A stretch of DNA of 64,000 nucleotides from Acidiferrum sp963771295 (GTDB taxonomy: Bacteria > Acidobacteriota > Terriglobia > Acidiferrales > UBA7541). Below are positions 17,538 to 30,991 of this stretch, piece by piece. The stretch spans positions 124,001 through 188,000 of the forward strand of contig CAVYTB010000008.1 of NCBI GenBank assembly GCA_963771295.1. Direction: 5' to 3'. The notes under the pieces are model-generated. The model was not told the origin of the DNA and did no database searches. It saw nothing but the letters and a program-made list of their open reading frames with translations. The position numbers were made by a program, and so were the translations under genes. Position 1 is the first letter of the stretch; each line of letters begins with the position of its first letter.

Positions 17538-20500
17538 ATGTCCAATAGCAACCAGCACGTTCGCGAACGCCAGCGCCTGGACTTCGCGAAGATTCAGGGG
17601 TCCATCCAGATCCCAAACCTGATCGAAGTCCAGAAGAAGTCGTACCAGCGCTTTTTGCAGATGGATTTGCTGCCCAGCGAGCGCGAGGATGGAGGCCTGC
17701 AATCGGTCTTCACTTCGGTGTTTCCGATCAAGGATTTCCGCGAAATGTCGCAGTTGGAATTCGTGGACTACGCCATCGGGAACTGGGAATGCAAGTGCAG
17801 CAACTTGAAGGGCCTGCACCACTTGCGCGCCACTTGTCGCAATTGCGGCGCTTCGGTCGTCACCAATCCTTATCAGACTGGCGACGTCATCTGCCAGAAG
17901 TGCGGCACCTTCAACAAAAACACTCCGACATTTTGCAATAAGTGCGGCGACCCGGTGGCCATGCAGTTGAAGTACGACGTCAACGAGTGCCAGGAACGCG
18001 GCATGACTTACTCTGCGCCGCTTAAGGTCACGATTCGTCTCACGATTTATGACAAGGATCCTGACACCGGCGCTAAGACCATTCGCGACATCAAGGAACA
18101 GGAAGTTTTCTACGGCGACATTCCTTTGATGACCGACAACGGCACCTTCATCATCAACGGCACCGAGCGCGTGATTGTCAGCCAGTTGCACCGCTCTCCC
18201 GGCGTCTTCTTTGAGAGCGCCAACAATCGCACGTACTTCCTGGGCAAGATTATTCCGTATCGCGGCTCGTGGGTGGAATTCGAATACGACACCAAGAACG
18301 TTCTGTACGTGCGCATTGACCGCAAGCGCAAGTTCCTCGGTTCCATCTTTCTGCGCGCCCTGGGCATGAAGTCCAATGAAGAAATTTTGCGCACCTTTTA
18401 TCAGGTGGAGCGCATTGCCCTGCGCGATAAGGATCTGTTCTGGAACATTTCGCCCGGGCTTGTCGATCGCAAGCTCACTCACGAAATTCGCAATCCCAAG
18501 TCTGAGGAGGTCATCGTCGGCGCGCACAAGCGCATCACGGAGAATCTCTTCAAGGAACTCATCAAGGCCAAGATCACCCAGGTGCGTTCCACTCTCGCCG
18601 ACCTCGAAGGCGCTTATAGCGTCGCCGACGTCGTGAACCGAACCACCGGCGAAGTGCTTCTGGAATCCAACAAGCCTCTCACTGCGGATCTTTGGCAGGC
18701 CTTTGCCGAAGCTGGGATTACCGAAGTCGATATCTTCTTCCCGGAGCGTGACGATATCGGCGTAGTGCTCTCGCGCACTCTCGACAAGGATTCCATCCGC
18801 TCTTCCAAGGAAGCGCTGATTGAAATCTATCGCAAGCTGCGTCCCGGAGATCCCCCGACGCTGGAAACCGCCACCAACTTGTTCCGTGGCATGTTCTTCG
18901 ATCCTCGCAAGTACGATTTCAGCCGAGTCGGCCGCTTGAAGTTCAACATCAAGATGGGTCTCGATACGCCGCTCGATAATCGCACCCTGGATACCACCGA
19001 CTTCGTTTCGGCCATCAAGTACTTGTTCAAGCTGCGTAAGAACATCGGCGTGGTGGATGACATCGACCATCTCGGTAACCGCCGCGTTCGCGCCGTTGGC
19101 GAACTCCTGGAAAATCAGTTCCGCATTGGCCTCGTCCGCATGGAACGCGCCATCAAGGAAAAGATGAGCGTGTACCAGGAAATGTCGACGGCCATGCCTC
19201 ACGACCTGGTCAACGCCAAGCCGGTCATGGCGGCTATCCGCGAATTCTTCGGAAGTTCGCAGTTGAGCCAGTTCATGGACCAGACCAATCCGCTCAGCGA
19301 AATTACCCACAAGCGCCGTCTTTCGGCTCTTGGGCCCGGAGGCTTATCTCGTGAACGCGCAGGATTCGAAGTTCGCGACGTTCACCCGACTCACTACGGG
19401 CGTATCTGCCCAATTGAAACGCCGGAAGGCCCGAACATCGGTCTAATCAGCTCGCTGAGTTGTTTCGCGCGCATCAACGATTACGGTTTCATCGAATCGC
19501 CGTACCGCCGAGTTAAGGGAGGGCGAATCGTCGACTACGTTCAGATTCTGAACGCGGGCGACAGCGAGTTCAAAGCCGGCGACATCGTGGAATCTGATCG
19601 CGTCGAAGAGCTAAACGAAGAGTTGAAGCGCCGCAAGGTGACTGTCGAGCCGTACTGTTTCTACCTGTCCGCTTGGGAAGAAGACAAGTACGTCATCGCG
19701 CAGGCCAACGTTTCGTTGGACGAAAAGCTGCGCATCACCACCGAACTGGTCAACTGCCGTCAGGCGGGCAACTTCGTGCTGAAGCACCGCGATGAAGTCG
19801 ACTATGTCGACGTCTCGCCAAAGCAGCTCGTGTCTGTCGCCGCCAGCTTAATTCCGTTCCTCGAGAACGACGACGCCAACCGCGCTTTGATGGGCTCGAA
19901 CATGCAGCGCCAGGCTGTGCCGTTGATCCGTGGCGAAGCGCCACTTGTCGGCACGGGCATGGAGCGCGTCACCGCACGCGATTCCGGCGCGGTCGTGCTG
20001 TGCAAGCGCGACGGCATCGTCGATCAGGTTGACTCCGAGCGCATCATCGTCCGCGTCGAAAGCGATCACTCCGGCGTACTCAGCCGCGAAGTCGGCGCCG
20101 ACATCTACACGCTGACCAAGTTCAAGCGTTCCAACCAGAACACTTGCATCAACCAGAAGCCGCTGGTTCGCGTAGGCGACCGCGTAAAGACCGCACAGGT
20201 TCTCGCGGACGGTCCTTGCACCGATCGCGGCGAACTCGGCCTTGGCCGCAACGTGCTGGTGGCGTTCGTGCCCTGGCGCGGGTACAACTTCGAAGACGCC
20301 ATCCTGGTCAGCGAAAAGCTGGTCAAGGACGACTACTACACCTCGATTCACATCGAGGAATACGAAATCGAAGCACGCGACACCAAGCTCGGTCCCGAAG
20401 AAGTCACTCGCGACATCCCCAATATCAGCGAATCGTTCCTTCGCAATCTCGACGAAAGCGGCGTCATCCGCATCGGCGCGGTTGTGAAGCCGGGCGACAT

Positions 20501-21971
20501 CCTGGTCGGCAAGGTTACGCCTAAGGGCGAAACCACGCTGACTCCAGAAGAGAAGTTGCTCCGCGCCATCTTCGGCGAAAAGGCCGGTGATGTTCGCGAC
20601 GCGTCTCTGTACTGTCCACCGGGCATCGAAGGCACGATAGTCGACGTCAAGATCTTCACCCGCAAGGGTGGAGAGAAGGACGAGCGCCACAAGGCCATCG
20701 AGGCTTCCCAGGTGTTCAAGTTGGAGAAGAACCTGGCGGACGAAATCCGCATTCTCACCGACGAGCGCCTCAAGCGCCTCGGCGATCTGCTCGGCGGCAA
20801 GATCCTGCAAGCCGATTTGCACGACGAGAAGACCAACAAGCGGTTGCTCACCAAGGGCGTGGAACTCACTCGCGATCTGATCGAGAAGATCTCCACGCGG
20901 AACCTCAAGCGTTTGAAACTGAACGAAAAGGATCCGCTGCTGATCGAAAAAATCGAAGAAATCGAAGAGATGACCTCGCGCCAGATCGATGTGCTCCGCA
21001 AGATCACCGAAGAGCGCAAAGACAAACTGAAGAAGGGCGACGAACTGCCCCCGGGAGTCATCAAGCTCGCCAAAGTCTATATCGCCATGAAGCGCAAGCT
21101 CTCCATCGGCGACAAGATGGCTGGCCGCCACGGTAACAAGGGCGTCATCGCGCGTGTGGTTCCGGAAGAAGATATGCCTTATCTGCCGGACGGGACCCCG
21201 GTGGAAATCGTTCTGAACCCGCTCGGCGTGCCGTCTCGTATGAACGTCGGTCAGATTCTCGAGACGCACCTTGGGTGGGCCTCTCACGAACTCGCCAGCA
21301 GCCTGAAGCGCCTGCTCAGCAAGGAAGTCAAGGCAGAAGGCCTGCGCCGTTGGTTCCGCGAAGTCTTCACCGAAACCGCGATTTGGAAGTCGCTCTCGAA
21401 GTTGAGCGACGACGAGTTGCTGGAATACGCTGAAGGTTTCCGCGACGGCATCCCGTTCGCCACGCCGGTGTTCGACGGCGCTCGCGAAGCGGAAATTCGC
21501 CATCTGCTTGAAGTGGCTGGCTTGCCGCATGCCGGCAAGATCAACCTCTTCGACGGCATGACTGGCGTGATGTTCGATCAGCCCGTTACCGTTGGCTACA
21601 TCTACATGCTCAAGCTGTCGCATCTTGTCGACGACAAGATTCACGCTCGTTCTATCGGTCCGTATTCCTTGATTACGCAGCAGCCGCTCGGCGGCAAGGC
21701 GCAATTCGGCGGTCAGCGTTTCGGCGAAATGGAAGTGTGGGCCCTGGAAGCTTACGGAGCCGCGCACATTTTGCAGGAATTGCTCACCGCGAAATCGGAC
21801 GACGTCTATGGCCGCGCCAAGATTTACGAGGCCATTGTGAAGGGCGAACCTGGCATCGAACCCGGTGTCCCGGAATCGTTCAACGTGCTCGTGCGCGAGT
21901 TGCAGTCTCTGTGCCTCGACGTCGAGCTCATGAAGCGCCAGAAGCCTCCCGCAGAGAAGGCGGCCGACTAA
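17538..21971 (+). CDS. rpoB: DNA-directed RNA polymerase subunit beta
   Basis: Catalytic core subunit, 1477 residues, longer than the about 1340 of Escherichia coli. Clear landmarks: GERVIVSQLHRSPGVFF-like stretch, the rifampicin region (SQLSQFMDQTNPLSEITHKRR), HYGRICPIETPEGPNIGLI, GDKMAGRHGNKGVI and the C-terminal GEMEVWALEAYGAA. A cysteine-rich insertion at about residues 82-140 carries eight of the extra cysteines and is listed separately. A charged helical insertion around 1105-1165 matches the position of the known beta lineage insert between the flap and the GDKMAGRHG region. Start ATG 17538; rpoC follows after 149 bp. Confidence 0.98.
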   Translation: MSNSNQHVRERQRLDFAKIQGSIQIPNLIEVQKKSYQRFLQMDLLPSEREDGGLQSVFTSVFPIKDFREMSQLEFVDYAIGNWECKCSNLKGLHHLRATCRNCGASVVTNPYQTGDVICQKCGTFNKNTPTFCNKCGDPVAMQLKYDVNECQERGMTYSAPLKVTIRLTIYDKDPDTGAKTIRDIKEQEVFYGDIPLMTDNGTFIINGTERVIVSQLHRSPGVFFESANNRTYFLGKIIPYRGSWVEFEYDTKNVLYVRIDRKRKFLGSIFLRALGMKSNEEILRTFYQVERIALRDKDLFWNISPGLVDRKLTHEIRNPKSEEVIVGAHKRITENLFKELIKAKITQVRSTLADLEGAYSVADVVNRTTGEVLLESNKPLTADLWQAFAEAGITEVDIFFPERDDIGVVLSRTLDKDSIRSSKEALIEIYRKLRPGDPPTLETATNLFRGMFFDPRKYDFSRVGRLKFNIKMGLDTPLDNRTLDTTDFVSAIKYLFKLRKNIGVVDDIDHLGNRRVRAVGELLENQFRIGLVRMERAIKEKMSVYQEMSTAMPHDLVNAKPVMAAIREFFGSSQLSQFMDQTNPLSEITHKRRLSALGPGGLSRERAGFEVRDVHPTHYGRICPIETPEGPNIGLISSLSCFARINDYGFIESPYRRVKGGRIVDYVQILNAGDSEFKAGDIVESDRVEELNEELKRRKVTVEPYCFYLSAWEEDKYVIAQANVSLDEKLRITTELVNCRQAGNFVLKHRDEVDYVDVSPKQLVSVAASLIPFLENDDANRALMGSNMQRQAVPLIRGEAPLVGTGMERVTARDSGAVVLCKRDGIVDQVDSERIIVRVESDHSGVLSREVGADIYTLTKFKRSNQNTCINQKPLVRVGDRVKTAQVLADGPCTDRGELGLGRNVLVAFVPWRGYNFEDAILVSEKLVKDDYYTSIHIEEYEIEARDTKLGPEEVTRDIPNISESFLRNLDESGVIRIGAVVKPGDILVGKVTPKGETTLTPEEKLLRAIFGEKAGDVRDASLYCPPGIEGTIVDVKIFTRKGGEKDERHKAIEASQVFKLEKNLADEIRILTDERLKRLGDLLGGKILQADLHDEKTNKRLLTKGVELTRDLIEKISTRNLKRLKLNEKDPLLIEKIEEIEEMTSRQIDVLRKITEERKDKLKKGDELPPGVIKLAKVYIAMKRKLSIGDKMAGRHGNKGVIARVVPEEDMPYLPDGTPVEIVLNPLGVPSRMNVGQILETHLGWASHELASSLKRLLSKEVKAEGLRRWFREVFTETAIWKSLSKLSDDELLEYAEGFRDGIPFATPVFDGAREAEIRHLLEVAGLPHAGKINLFDGMTGVMFDQPVTVGYIYMLKLSHLVDDKIHARSIGPYSLITQQPLGGKAQFGGQRFGEMEVWALEAYGAAHILQELLTAKSDDVYGRAKIYEAIVKGEPGIEPGVPESFNVLVRELQSLCLDVELMKRQKPPAEKAAD
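17781..17957 (+). other. Zinc-ribbon-like insertion inside RpoB (about residues 82-140)
   Basis: Between QLEFVDYAIG and the conserved NECQERGMTYSAPL, where other beta subunits run on almost directly, about 55 extra residues occur. They hold C85, C87, C100, C103, C119, C122, C133 and C136: one CxC and three CxxC pairs, enough for two tetra-cysteine zinc sites. The pairs RNCGAS, QKCGTF and NKCGDP are typical zinc knuckles. The frame is uninterrupted and codon use is like the rest of rpoB. Zinc binding itself is inferred. Confidence 0.7.
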
Positions 21972-22062
21972 GCAGAATCCAGCCATAGCGGCGTGCCTGT
22001 CCGGGCGCCGCTACCTGGCACTCGCGTCTTGAGTAGAAGTATTTCGTAGTTGGGTCTCAGCC

Positions 22063-22081
22063 GGTCCTGAAACACCGGACC
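22063..22081 (+). other. Hairpin in the rpoB-rpoC spacer
   Basis: GGTCC (22063-22067) pairs with GGACC (22077-22081); CCGGT/ACCGG is an alternative pairing. No T-run follows. It may slow polymerase or guide processing between rpoB and rpoC, or be a remnant intergenic repeat. Confidence 0.3.
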
Positions 22082-22120
22082 GCGGCCCGCGCCGCAAGGT
22101 GCGGGAGGGAGGAAACGACC

Positions 22121-26341
<4,221 letters not shown>

Positions 26342-26350
26342 CACTCTCTT

Positions 26351-26416
26351 GGGCGGATACCCGCCCGGGAATTTCCAGACGGCGTCCCGGTCGATTCGGG
26401 GCGCCGTTTTACTTTA
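26351..26416 (+). terminator. Terminator of the rpoBC operon (double hairpin)
   Basis: GGGCGG/CCGCCC (26351-26366) forms a first hairpin. The second, ACGGCG (26379-26384) with CGCCGT (26402-26407), has an inner CCCG/CGGG pairing and is followed by TTTACTTTATT. The second is a strong Rho-independent terminator; the first may be an RNA 3' end stabiliser. Confidence 0.85.
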
Positions 26417-26468
26417 TTAGTGTCCAATCGTACAGGTATGCCTCAGGTCGCATGTTGCGCGTCCAGTC

Positions 26469-26498
26469 TTGCTGTGCGCACCGGCCTGTTCTTATGAT
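26469..26498 (+). promoter_or_regulatory. Candidate promoter of the histidine kinase gene
   Basis: TTGCTG (26469-26474) and TATGAT (26493-26498) are 18 bp apart, 52 bp before the GTG start. By eye only. Confidence 0.35.
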
Positions 26499-26550
26499 GG
26501 ATACGGGATATTAGACTACTTAGCCACGTCTCTGTGGCGGATCAAAACTC

Positions 26551-29205
26551 GTGAACGGCCAGCACAATTCTGCCGGCGATTCCGGAGCTCCTGAGCAAAG
26601 AGATCCTCGCACCGGGGCAGAAGCTCGCCTGGAAAAATTCGAGAAGCGCCAGACCGAACTGTGGCGTCTCACCTTCTTCCTTCTCCTCATTGTCACCGTC
26701 GTGTTTGCCTGGTTTGCCTGGGCCAGCTTGCAAACCGACAAATCGCGCATGGAAGCCTTGGCGTATTGCATCGGCTTGGTTGTTTTGGTGGCGCTTTTCG
26801 GCGCGTATATCTGGAAAAAAACTCAGGAGATCGCCGAGCTAAAAGGTCTGGTCCGCGGCCTCGATCAAAAGGAATCCGGTCTGCCCAGCGACCGCCAACT
26901 CGATCAACTGTTCCAGATGATTTCCAGGTCGCAACAGGGCTTTCGCGATCTCATCGACTCTTTCGATGACATCCTCCTGGCTCTCAGCCTTGATGGCGAG
27001 ATCCGCGCGGCTAATCGCAGTTTCACCGAGCTGCTCGGCAAGCCCTTCCAGAAAATCATCGGACGGTCGCTCACTGAATTGGTCGAAGATGAAGGCGTGG
27101 GAGAGGGCTCGAATGAATCCCTGGCCCGTGGCATGGTCAAGTTTTTGGAGAAGCGGCACTGGACCGGTGTGGTGCACATCCGCCTTAAGGATCGCGGCAC
27201 CACTCACTACTTTGAATGCGTGGCTCATGCCATGCTGCGCGACGACAAAGTTCATGGACTTACGGTCCTCGCGCGCGACATTACCTCCCTGCGCCGCAAT
27301 GAAGCCCGTTTTACCGAACTGTTTGAGACTCTGCAGGAAGGCATTTATATCGTCACTCCCGAGGATCGCGTTCTGGAAGTCAATCCGGCTCTTGTGCGCA
27401 TGCTGGGCTACGCTTCCAAGGAAGAACTTCTAGGCAAAAAGGTCACCGAGGTGTTCGTCGACGATACCCAAAGAGCCGATATCGTCCGCGAAGTCAATAA
27501 TCAGCCTTCCCCGGTGGGCCGCGAAATCACTTTGCGCAAGAAAACCGGCCAGCCCCTGGTTTGCCTGAACACTGCCACCGCCATTCGCGACACCAGCGGC
27601 AAAATCATCCGCTATCAAGGCGCCTTGGTGGATATCACCGAGCGCCGCGAAATCGAGAAGCGGCTGTACAAAGAACAGGAATTTGCGCGCCGCCTGGTCG
27701 ACAGTTTTCCCGACCTTATCTTCGTCGTCGATACACAGAAGCGGTACACCTATGTCAGCCCCAGGGTTCCTGAAGTTTTGGGTTACGAGATTGGTGAATC
27801 TATCGGCATGGTGTTTGGCGAACGTACTCATCCCGACGAGCGTGGCGCCGTGCTTGGCATTTTTGAAGACATGCTCAAACAGCGTCGCAACTTCGCCTCC
27901 ATCGAGATCCAGGTAAAGCATAAGCTCGGCGAATGGCGTCGTTTAAAGTGCAATTTCAGCCCGCTGTTCGACGAAAAAAACAAGATAGAGGGCGTGGTTA
28001 TTTCCGGCCGCGATGTCACCGAAGTGAAGCGCCTGGAAGAGCAACTGATTCAAGCCGAAAAACTTGCCGCCATGGGGCAGATGCTCGCCGGCGTTGCTCA
28101 CGAGCTCAACAATCCACTCACCGCCATACTCGGCGTCAGCGAACTCCTGCGCGACCGCCAGGGCATTGACGACGCCACAAAACGTCAGTTGGAAATGACT
28201 CACCGCCAGGCACGTCGCGCCGCACGCATTGTTCAGAACCTGCTCGAATTCTCGCGACCGGCCTCTCCGCAGAAAAAGTTGCTCGATCTGAACAATGTTC
28301 TCGAACGCACCCTGCAACTGCACGAGCATTCCCTGAAGCGCAACAACGTCGAGCCAGATTTCCACTCGGAGCCCGAACTTCCCTATATTGTTGGCGACGC
28401 CAACCAGCTCATCCAGGTATTTCTGAACCTCATCAGCAACGCCGAGCATGCTATTAAGGAAGTTCGCAACGCGGGACACATCCGCGTTCGCCTCGGTCAA
28501 GCCTTCAATCGCGTTTACGCCACGGTGCAGGATGACGGCGTTGGCATCAAGCCGGAAGCCTTGCCCCGTCTTTTTGACCCCTTCTTCACCACCAAGAGGC
28601 CAGGCGGCGGGACCGGTTTGGGCCTCAGCATCTGCATGTCGATCGTTCGCGAACACGGTGGCAACATCGAAGTCGATAGCCTTCCGGGCGGTGGCGCCTC
28701 GTTTACTGTCTATCTCCCTGTGGCGCTTCAGGAACGCGGCCGCAACCTCCCGCGTGACCTCGACACATCCAGTGGCGAATGGATCCCGCCTTCACTGGAC
28801 TTGTTGCAGCATCGCTCCGTGTTGGTTCTGGACGACGAAGAGAGCATCCGCATGCTCCTCTCGGAAGGTCTCGCTGCACACGGCCTCAAGGTGGACTCCG
28901 CCGGCACTGCCGAGCAGGCACTCAGCCTTGTCCTCGGTCGGAAATACGACGTCTTGTTGTGCGACTTGAACCTCTCCGTGCCCGGACCCAACGGCGATGG
29001 CCGCAACGTTGCCGAACGCCTCGCTGTGGCTGCAGGTGCTAACAAGCCCGAGGTCATTTTCATGTCTGGAGAATTGGGCGGGGAAGATACCCCGGCGAAA
29101 CCAGCAGCCGCCCGGTGGCTGCAAAAGCCGTTCCGCATTTCCGATGTCTTGAATCTCTTAGTGGATTATTTCAGTCACATTCCCACCGGTTCCAACCGCC
29201 GCTAG
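26551..29205 (+). CDS. Hybrid sensor histidine kinase with three PAS domains and a receiver domain
   Basis: Membrane signal transducer of 884 residues, GTG start. Two membrane segments (about 38-58 and 68-88) have only a short loop between them, so sensing is probably cytosolic or within the membrane. Three PAS domains follow: about 130-245, 250-370 and 377-495. The HisKA box has the phospho-acceptor His517 in VAHELNNPL, and the HATPase domain has the N, G1 (DDGVGIKPE) and GGGTGLGL boxes. A receiver domain from about 757 has acidic residues D761/D762, phospho-acceptor Asp805 and the lysine in LQKPF near the end. No separate response regulator gene is adjacent, so its partner is unknown. Confidence 0.93.
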   Translation: MNGQHNSAGDSGAPEQRDPRTGAEARLEKFEKRQTELWRLTFFLLLIVTVVFAWFAWASLQTDKSRMEALAYCIGLVVLVALFGAYIWKKTQEIAELKGLVRGLDQKESGLPSDRQLDQLFQMISRSQQGFRDLIDSFDDILLALSLDGEIRAANRSFTELLGKPFQKIIGRSLTELVEDEGVGEGSNESLARGMVKFLEKRHWTGVVHIRLKDRGTTHYFECVAHAMLRDDKVHGLTVLARDITSLRRNEARFTELFETLQEGIYIVTPEDRVLEVNPALVRMLGYASKEELLGKKVTEVFVDDTQRADIVREVNNQPSPVGREITLRKKTGQPLVCLNTATAIRDTSGKIIRYQGALVDITERREIEKRLYKEQEFARRLVDSFPDLIFVVDTQKRYTYVSPRVPEVLGYEIGESIGMVFGERTHPDERGAVLGIFEDMLKQRRNFASIEIQVKHKLGEWRRLKCNFSPLFDEKNKIEGVVISGRDVTEVKRLEEQLIQAEKLAAMGQMLAGVAHELNNPLTAILGVSELLRDRQGIDDATKRQLEMTHRQARRAARIVQNLLEFSRPASPQKKLLDLNNVLERTLQLHEHSLKRNNVEPDFHSEPELPYIVGDANQLIQVFLNLISNAEHAIKEVRNAGHIRVRLGQAFNRVYATVQDDGVGIKPEALPRLFDPFFTTKRPGGGTGLGLSICMSIVREHGGNIEVDSLPGGGASFTVYLPVALQERGRNLPRDLDTSSGEWIPPSLDLLQHRSVLVLDDEESIRMLLSEGLAAHGLKVDSAGTAEQALSLVLGRKYDVLLCDLNLSVPGPNGDGRNVAERLAVAAGANKPEVIFMSGELGGEDTPAKPAAARWLQKPFRISDVLNLLVDYFSHIPTGSNRR

Positions 29206-29261
29206 CACCGTGTTTTGCGCTGCCGTAGTAGTGGGCGCCTTCCGAGGCGTACGCGTTGTCC

Positions 29262-29286
29262 TTTTCTCTGTGTTCTCTGTGGTGAG
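29262..29286. repeat. CTCTGTGTTCTCTGTGGTGA intergenic repeat
   Basis: The stretch CTCTGTG-TTCTCTGTGGTGA lies between the kinase gene and the next gene. Read on the minus strand it encodes TTENTEK, the signature of a widespread intergenic repeat that produces spurious predicted proteins in many soil bacteria. A related copy is at 49559-49582. Not a gene. Confidence 0.6.
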
Positions 29287-29405
29287 CAATGCGTGGAAGA
29301 AAGGGGAAACGGCACCCAGGCAAGGTTTTATCCCATCCCTCCGTAACGTAGCTGACATAAAAGTCAGCGCGACATTGAAGAAGGAGAGACCGCGAAAGCC
29401 CTCAA

Positions 29406-30368
29406 CTACTTTTTCGCCGCCGGTGCCGCCGCATCCACCCCAAAATCCCATACGAATAGATTCAACCCATCCGGAAGTATTTCTGCCAACACGTATTCTC
29501 CGGGAGTTAACTGCTCGCTTAGCGTAAACCGATACACGTTCTTCGCGACTTCCCACTGCTGGATGGAAATCGCATTCTTATTGACGGACATTTCTTCGCC
29601 GAACAATGTACCGATTGATTCGATTTCCCGCGAGTTCCGTCCCACTTTCACCCGGATCAACTCCACTTCCGGCCCCGATTCTCCTGGTCGGCTGCTTCTC
29701 TGGATCTGCGAAGGGACTTCCGGGTCAAAAGGCGGCTCACGCAGGAAGAACTCGGGGGTATTCGTTCGCAATCGCACGGTTGAGTGCGCTGCCGGTAGGA
29801 TGATTGTTTTCTTTCCTGGGACTATCGGTACCATCACCTGTCCCGCCGTCCTCAGCAAACTCGATTTCGTCCTCGTTCCCGCCTGATCAAGCACCCGCAC
29901 GGATTTGCCTTCCAGCACAAACATGCCTTCGCCCTCGGGAAGGAATACCCCTCCTCCCACCTGCAGGCTGGCATCAATGTCTGTCACGTTGTCCATCCGT
30001 TTCGCTTCTTCTTGTTTGTGTATTTTTTCAACTTCCGCTGCTGAAGATTTCTCCGCATCGCTTGCGGCTTTGGCGGTGGCGTCCCAGTCCACCAGCGAAG
30101 TGGGAATCTCCTCCCAGCCTCCGCGCTCTATGCTGAAATACTTCACACGATCCCCGTTTCGTTGGTATTCCCTCACGATCTGGAAAGTGCCGTCCTTCAG
30201 AACCAGCTTGGTTCCTCGCGGGAGTACCGGCACGCCGCTATCTTTTGAAGCAGTTGTGGGGTTTTGGGTAGCAGGGAACGGCGACAAACCGGCGGGCAGG
30301 CAAATCGCCATTAATAAGCCCAGTAAGCAGACAGGGCAACAGGACGCGGCATTTCTGCGCAAATTCAT
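29406..30368 (-). CDS. Secreted protein of unknown function
   Basis: I do not recognise a family. With the ATG at 30368 the product has 320 residues: an N-terminal signal peptide (about 1-31, containing several cysteines), a segment with KLVLKDGTFQIVREYQRNGDRVKYFS that resembles short beta repeats in secreted Acidobacteria proteins, then a long domain without recognisable catalytic residues, and an alanine-rich end. The RVKYFSIERGGWEEIP element (about 77-92) looks like a surface-interaction motif of the kind found before TPR or peptidase domains in this phylum (compare the KIVLKNGRKI start of the 56073 protein). GTG at 30407 is an alternative start. No ribosome site is evident for either. Confidence 0.65.
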   Translation of the reverse strand: MNLRRNAASCCPVCLLGLLMAICLPAGLSPFPATQNPTTASKDSGVPVLPRGTKLVLKDGTFQIVREYQRNGDRVKYFSIERGGWEEIPTSLVDWDATAKAASDAEKSSAAEVEKIHKQEEAKRMDNVTDIDASLQVGGGVFLPEGEGMFVLEGKSVRVLDQAGTRTKSSLLRTAGQVMVPIVPGKKTIILPAAHSTVRLRTNTPEFFLREPPFDPEVPSQIQRSSRPGESGPEVELIRVKVGRNSREIESIGTLFGEEMSVNKNAISIQQWEVAKNVYRFTLSEQLTPGEYVLAEILPDGLNLFVWDFGVDAAAPAAKK

Positions 30369-30531
30369 AAGCAACCGGGACGGCGCGCCGCAACAATTTC
30401 CGCGCACGCTCCCCTTAATTTAGAATAGCGCTCGGGCAGACGTCGCTGCAAGCGGCCTTGGATTACGAGAGGGTTATTGGGCGGAGGATAAGGGTATAAC
30501 TGTAGCGATTCTTCCGCGACGAACGCGCTGC

Positions 30532-30750
30532 CTAGTGCGTGCAACGGGGAAACAACGTCGTCAGAACCATCAGATCGGACAGCGTGAACAGCCACTGGTC
30601 CGCTTGCGCACCTGCAGCTTCGGCAGCTCGAGCGATGAAGCCCAAGTGACGGCTGCGCGCGAAATTGTGAAGATGATCCACGCAGATTCCCGTCAGACTT
30701 GCTACTTCCGAGTCGGTAAAGATTTTCTGGCTTGACTTGACCTTAACCAC
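30532..30750 (-). CDS. Small helix-turn-helix protein (72 residues)
   Basis: Probably a real small gene: GTG start at 30750 preceded by GAGAGGA at good distance. The protein starts with a basic stretch followed by an HTH of MerR/excisionase style (FTDSEVASLTGICVDHLHNF, about 11-30), a second helix region RSRHLGFIARAAEAAGAQADQWLF and an end LFTLSDLMVLTTLFPRC. I know similar short proteins in Acidobacteria but no name for them. The overlapping plus-strand frame (30535-30735) lacks such features. It could be a DNA-binding regulator, perhaps of itself through the palindrome at 30846-30861. Confidence 0.68.
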   Translation of the reverse strand: MVKVKSSQKIFTDSEVASLTGICVDHLHNFARSRHLGFIARAAEAAGAQADQWLFTLSDLMVLTTLFPRCTH

Positions 30751-30845
30751 TTTGTCCTCTCGATATCTCCGCCGCTCTCGATTTGCCCTCTACCTGGTGA
30801 GATGCTCGTCGCAGAATAGGAGATGCAAATAGACAGAGCAATAGT

Positions 30846-30861
30846 CGTTCCGTTTGGAACG
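30846..30861. promoter_or_regulatory. Perfect palindrome upstream of the small HTH gene
   Basis: CGTTCC-GTTT-GGAACG is an exact inverted repeat 96 bp before the GTG at 30750. The size and symmetry suit a dimeric regulator's operator. The owner protein is unknown. Confidence 0.4.
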
Positions 30862-30991
30862 CAACTAAACGAATTCTCTAGTACTTTTTCGATTTGCCTC
30901 TAAATCCCTACGTTTTCCACAGTTTTGGGACCTGTTCTGAGTTTTGTGTACCTGTCAGAATTAACAGGGGGTATGCAAAAACGTACCTCTT

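Noticed and set aside
17532..21986. Large minus-strand open frames over rpoB
   Set aside because: Codon bias mirrored from rpoB; histidine-rich and without motifs.
29158..29556. Minus-strand frame containing TTENTEK
   Set aside because: Product of the intergenic repeat; a type of spurious ORF.
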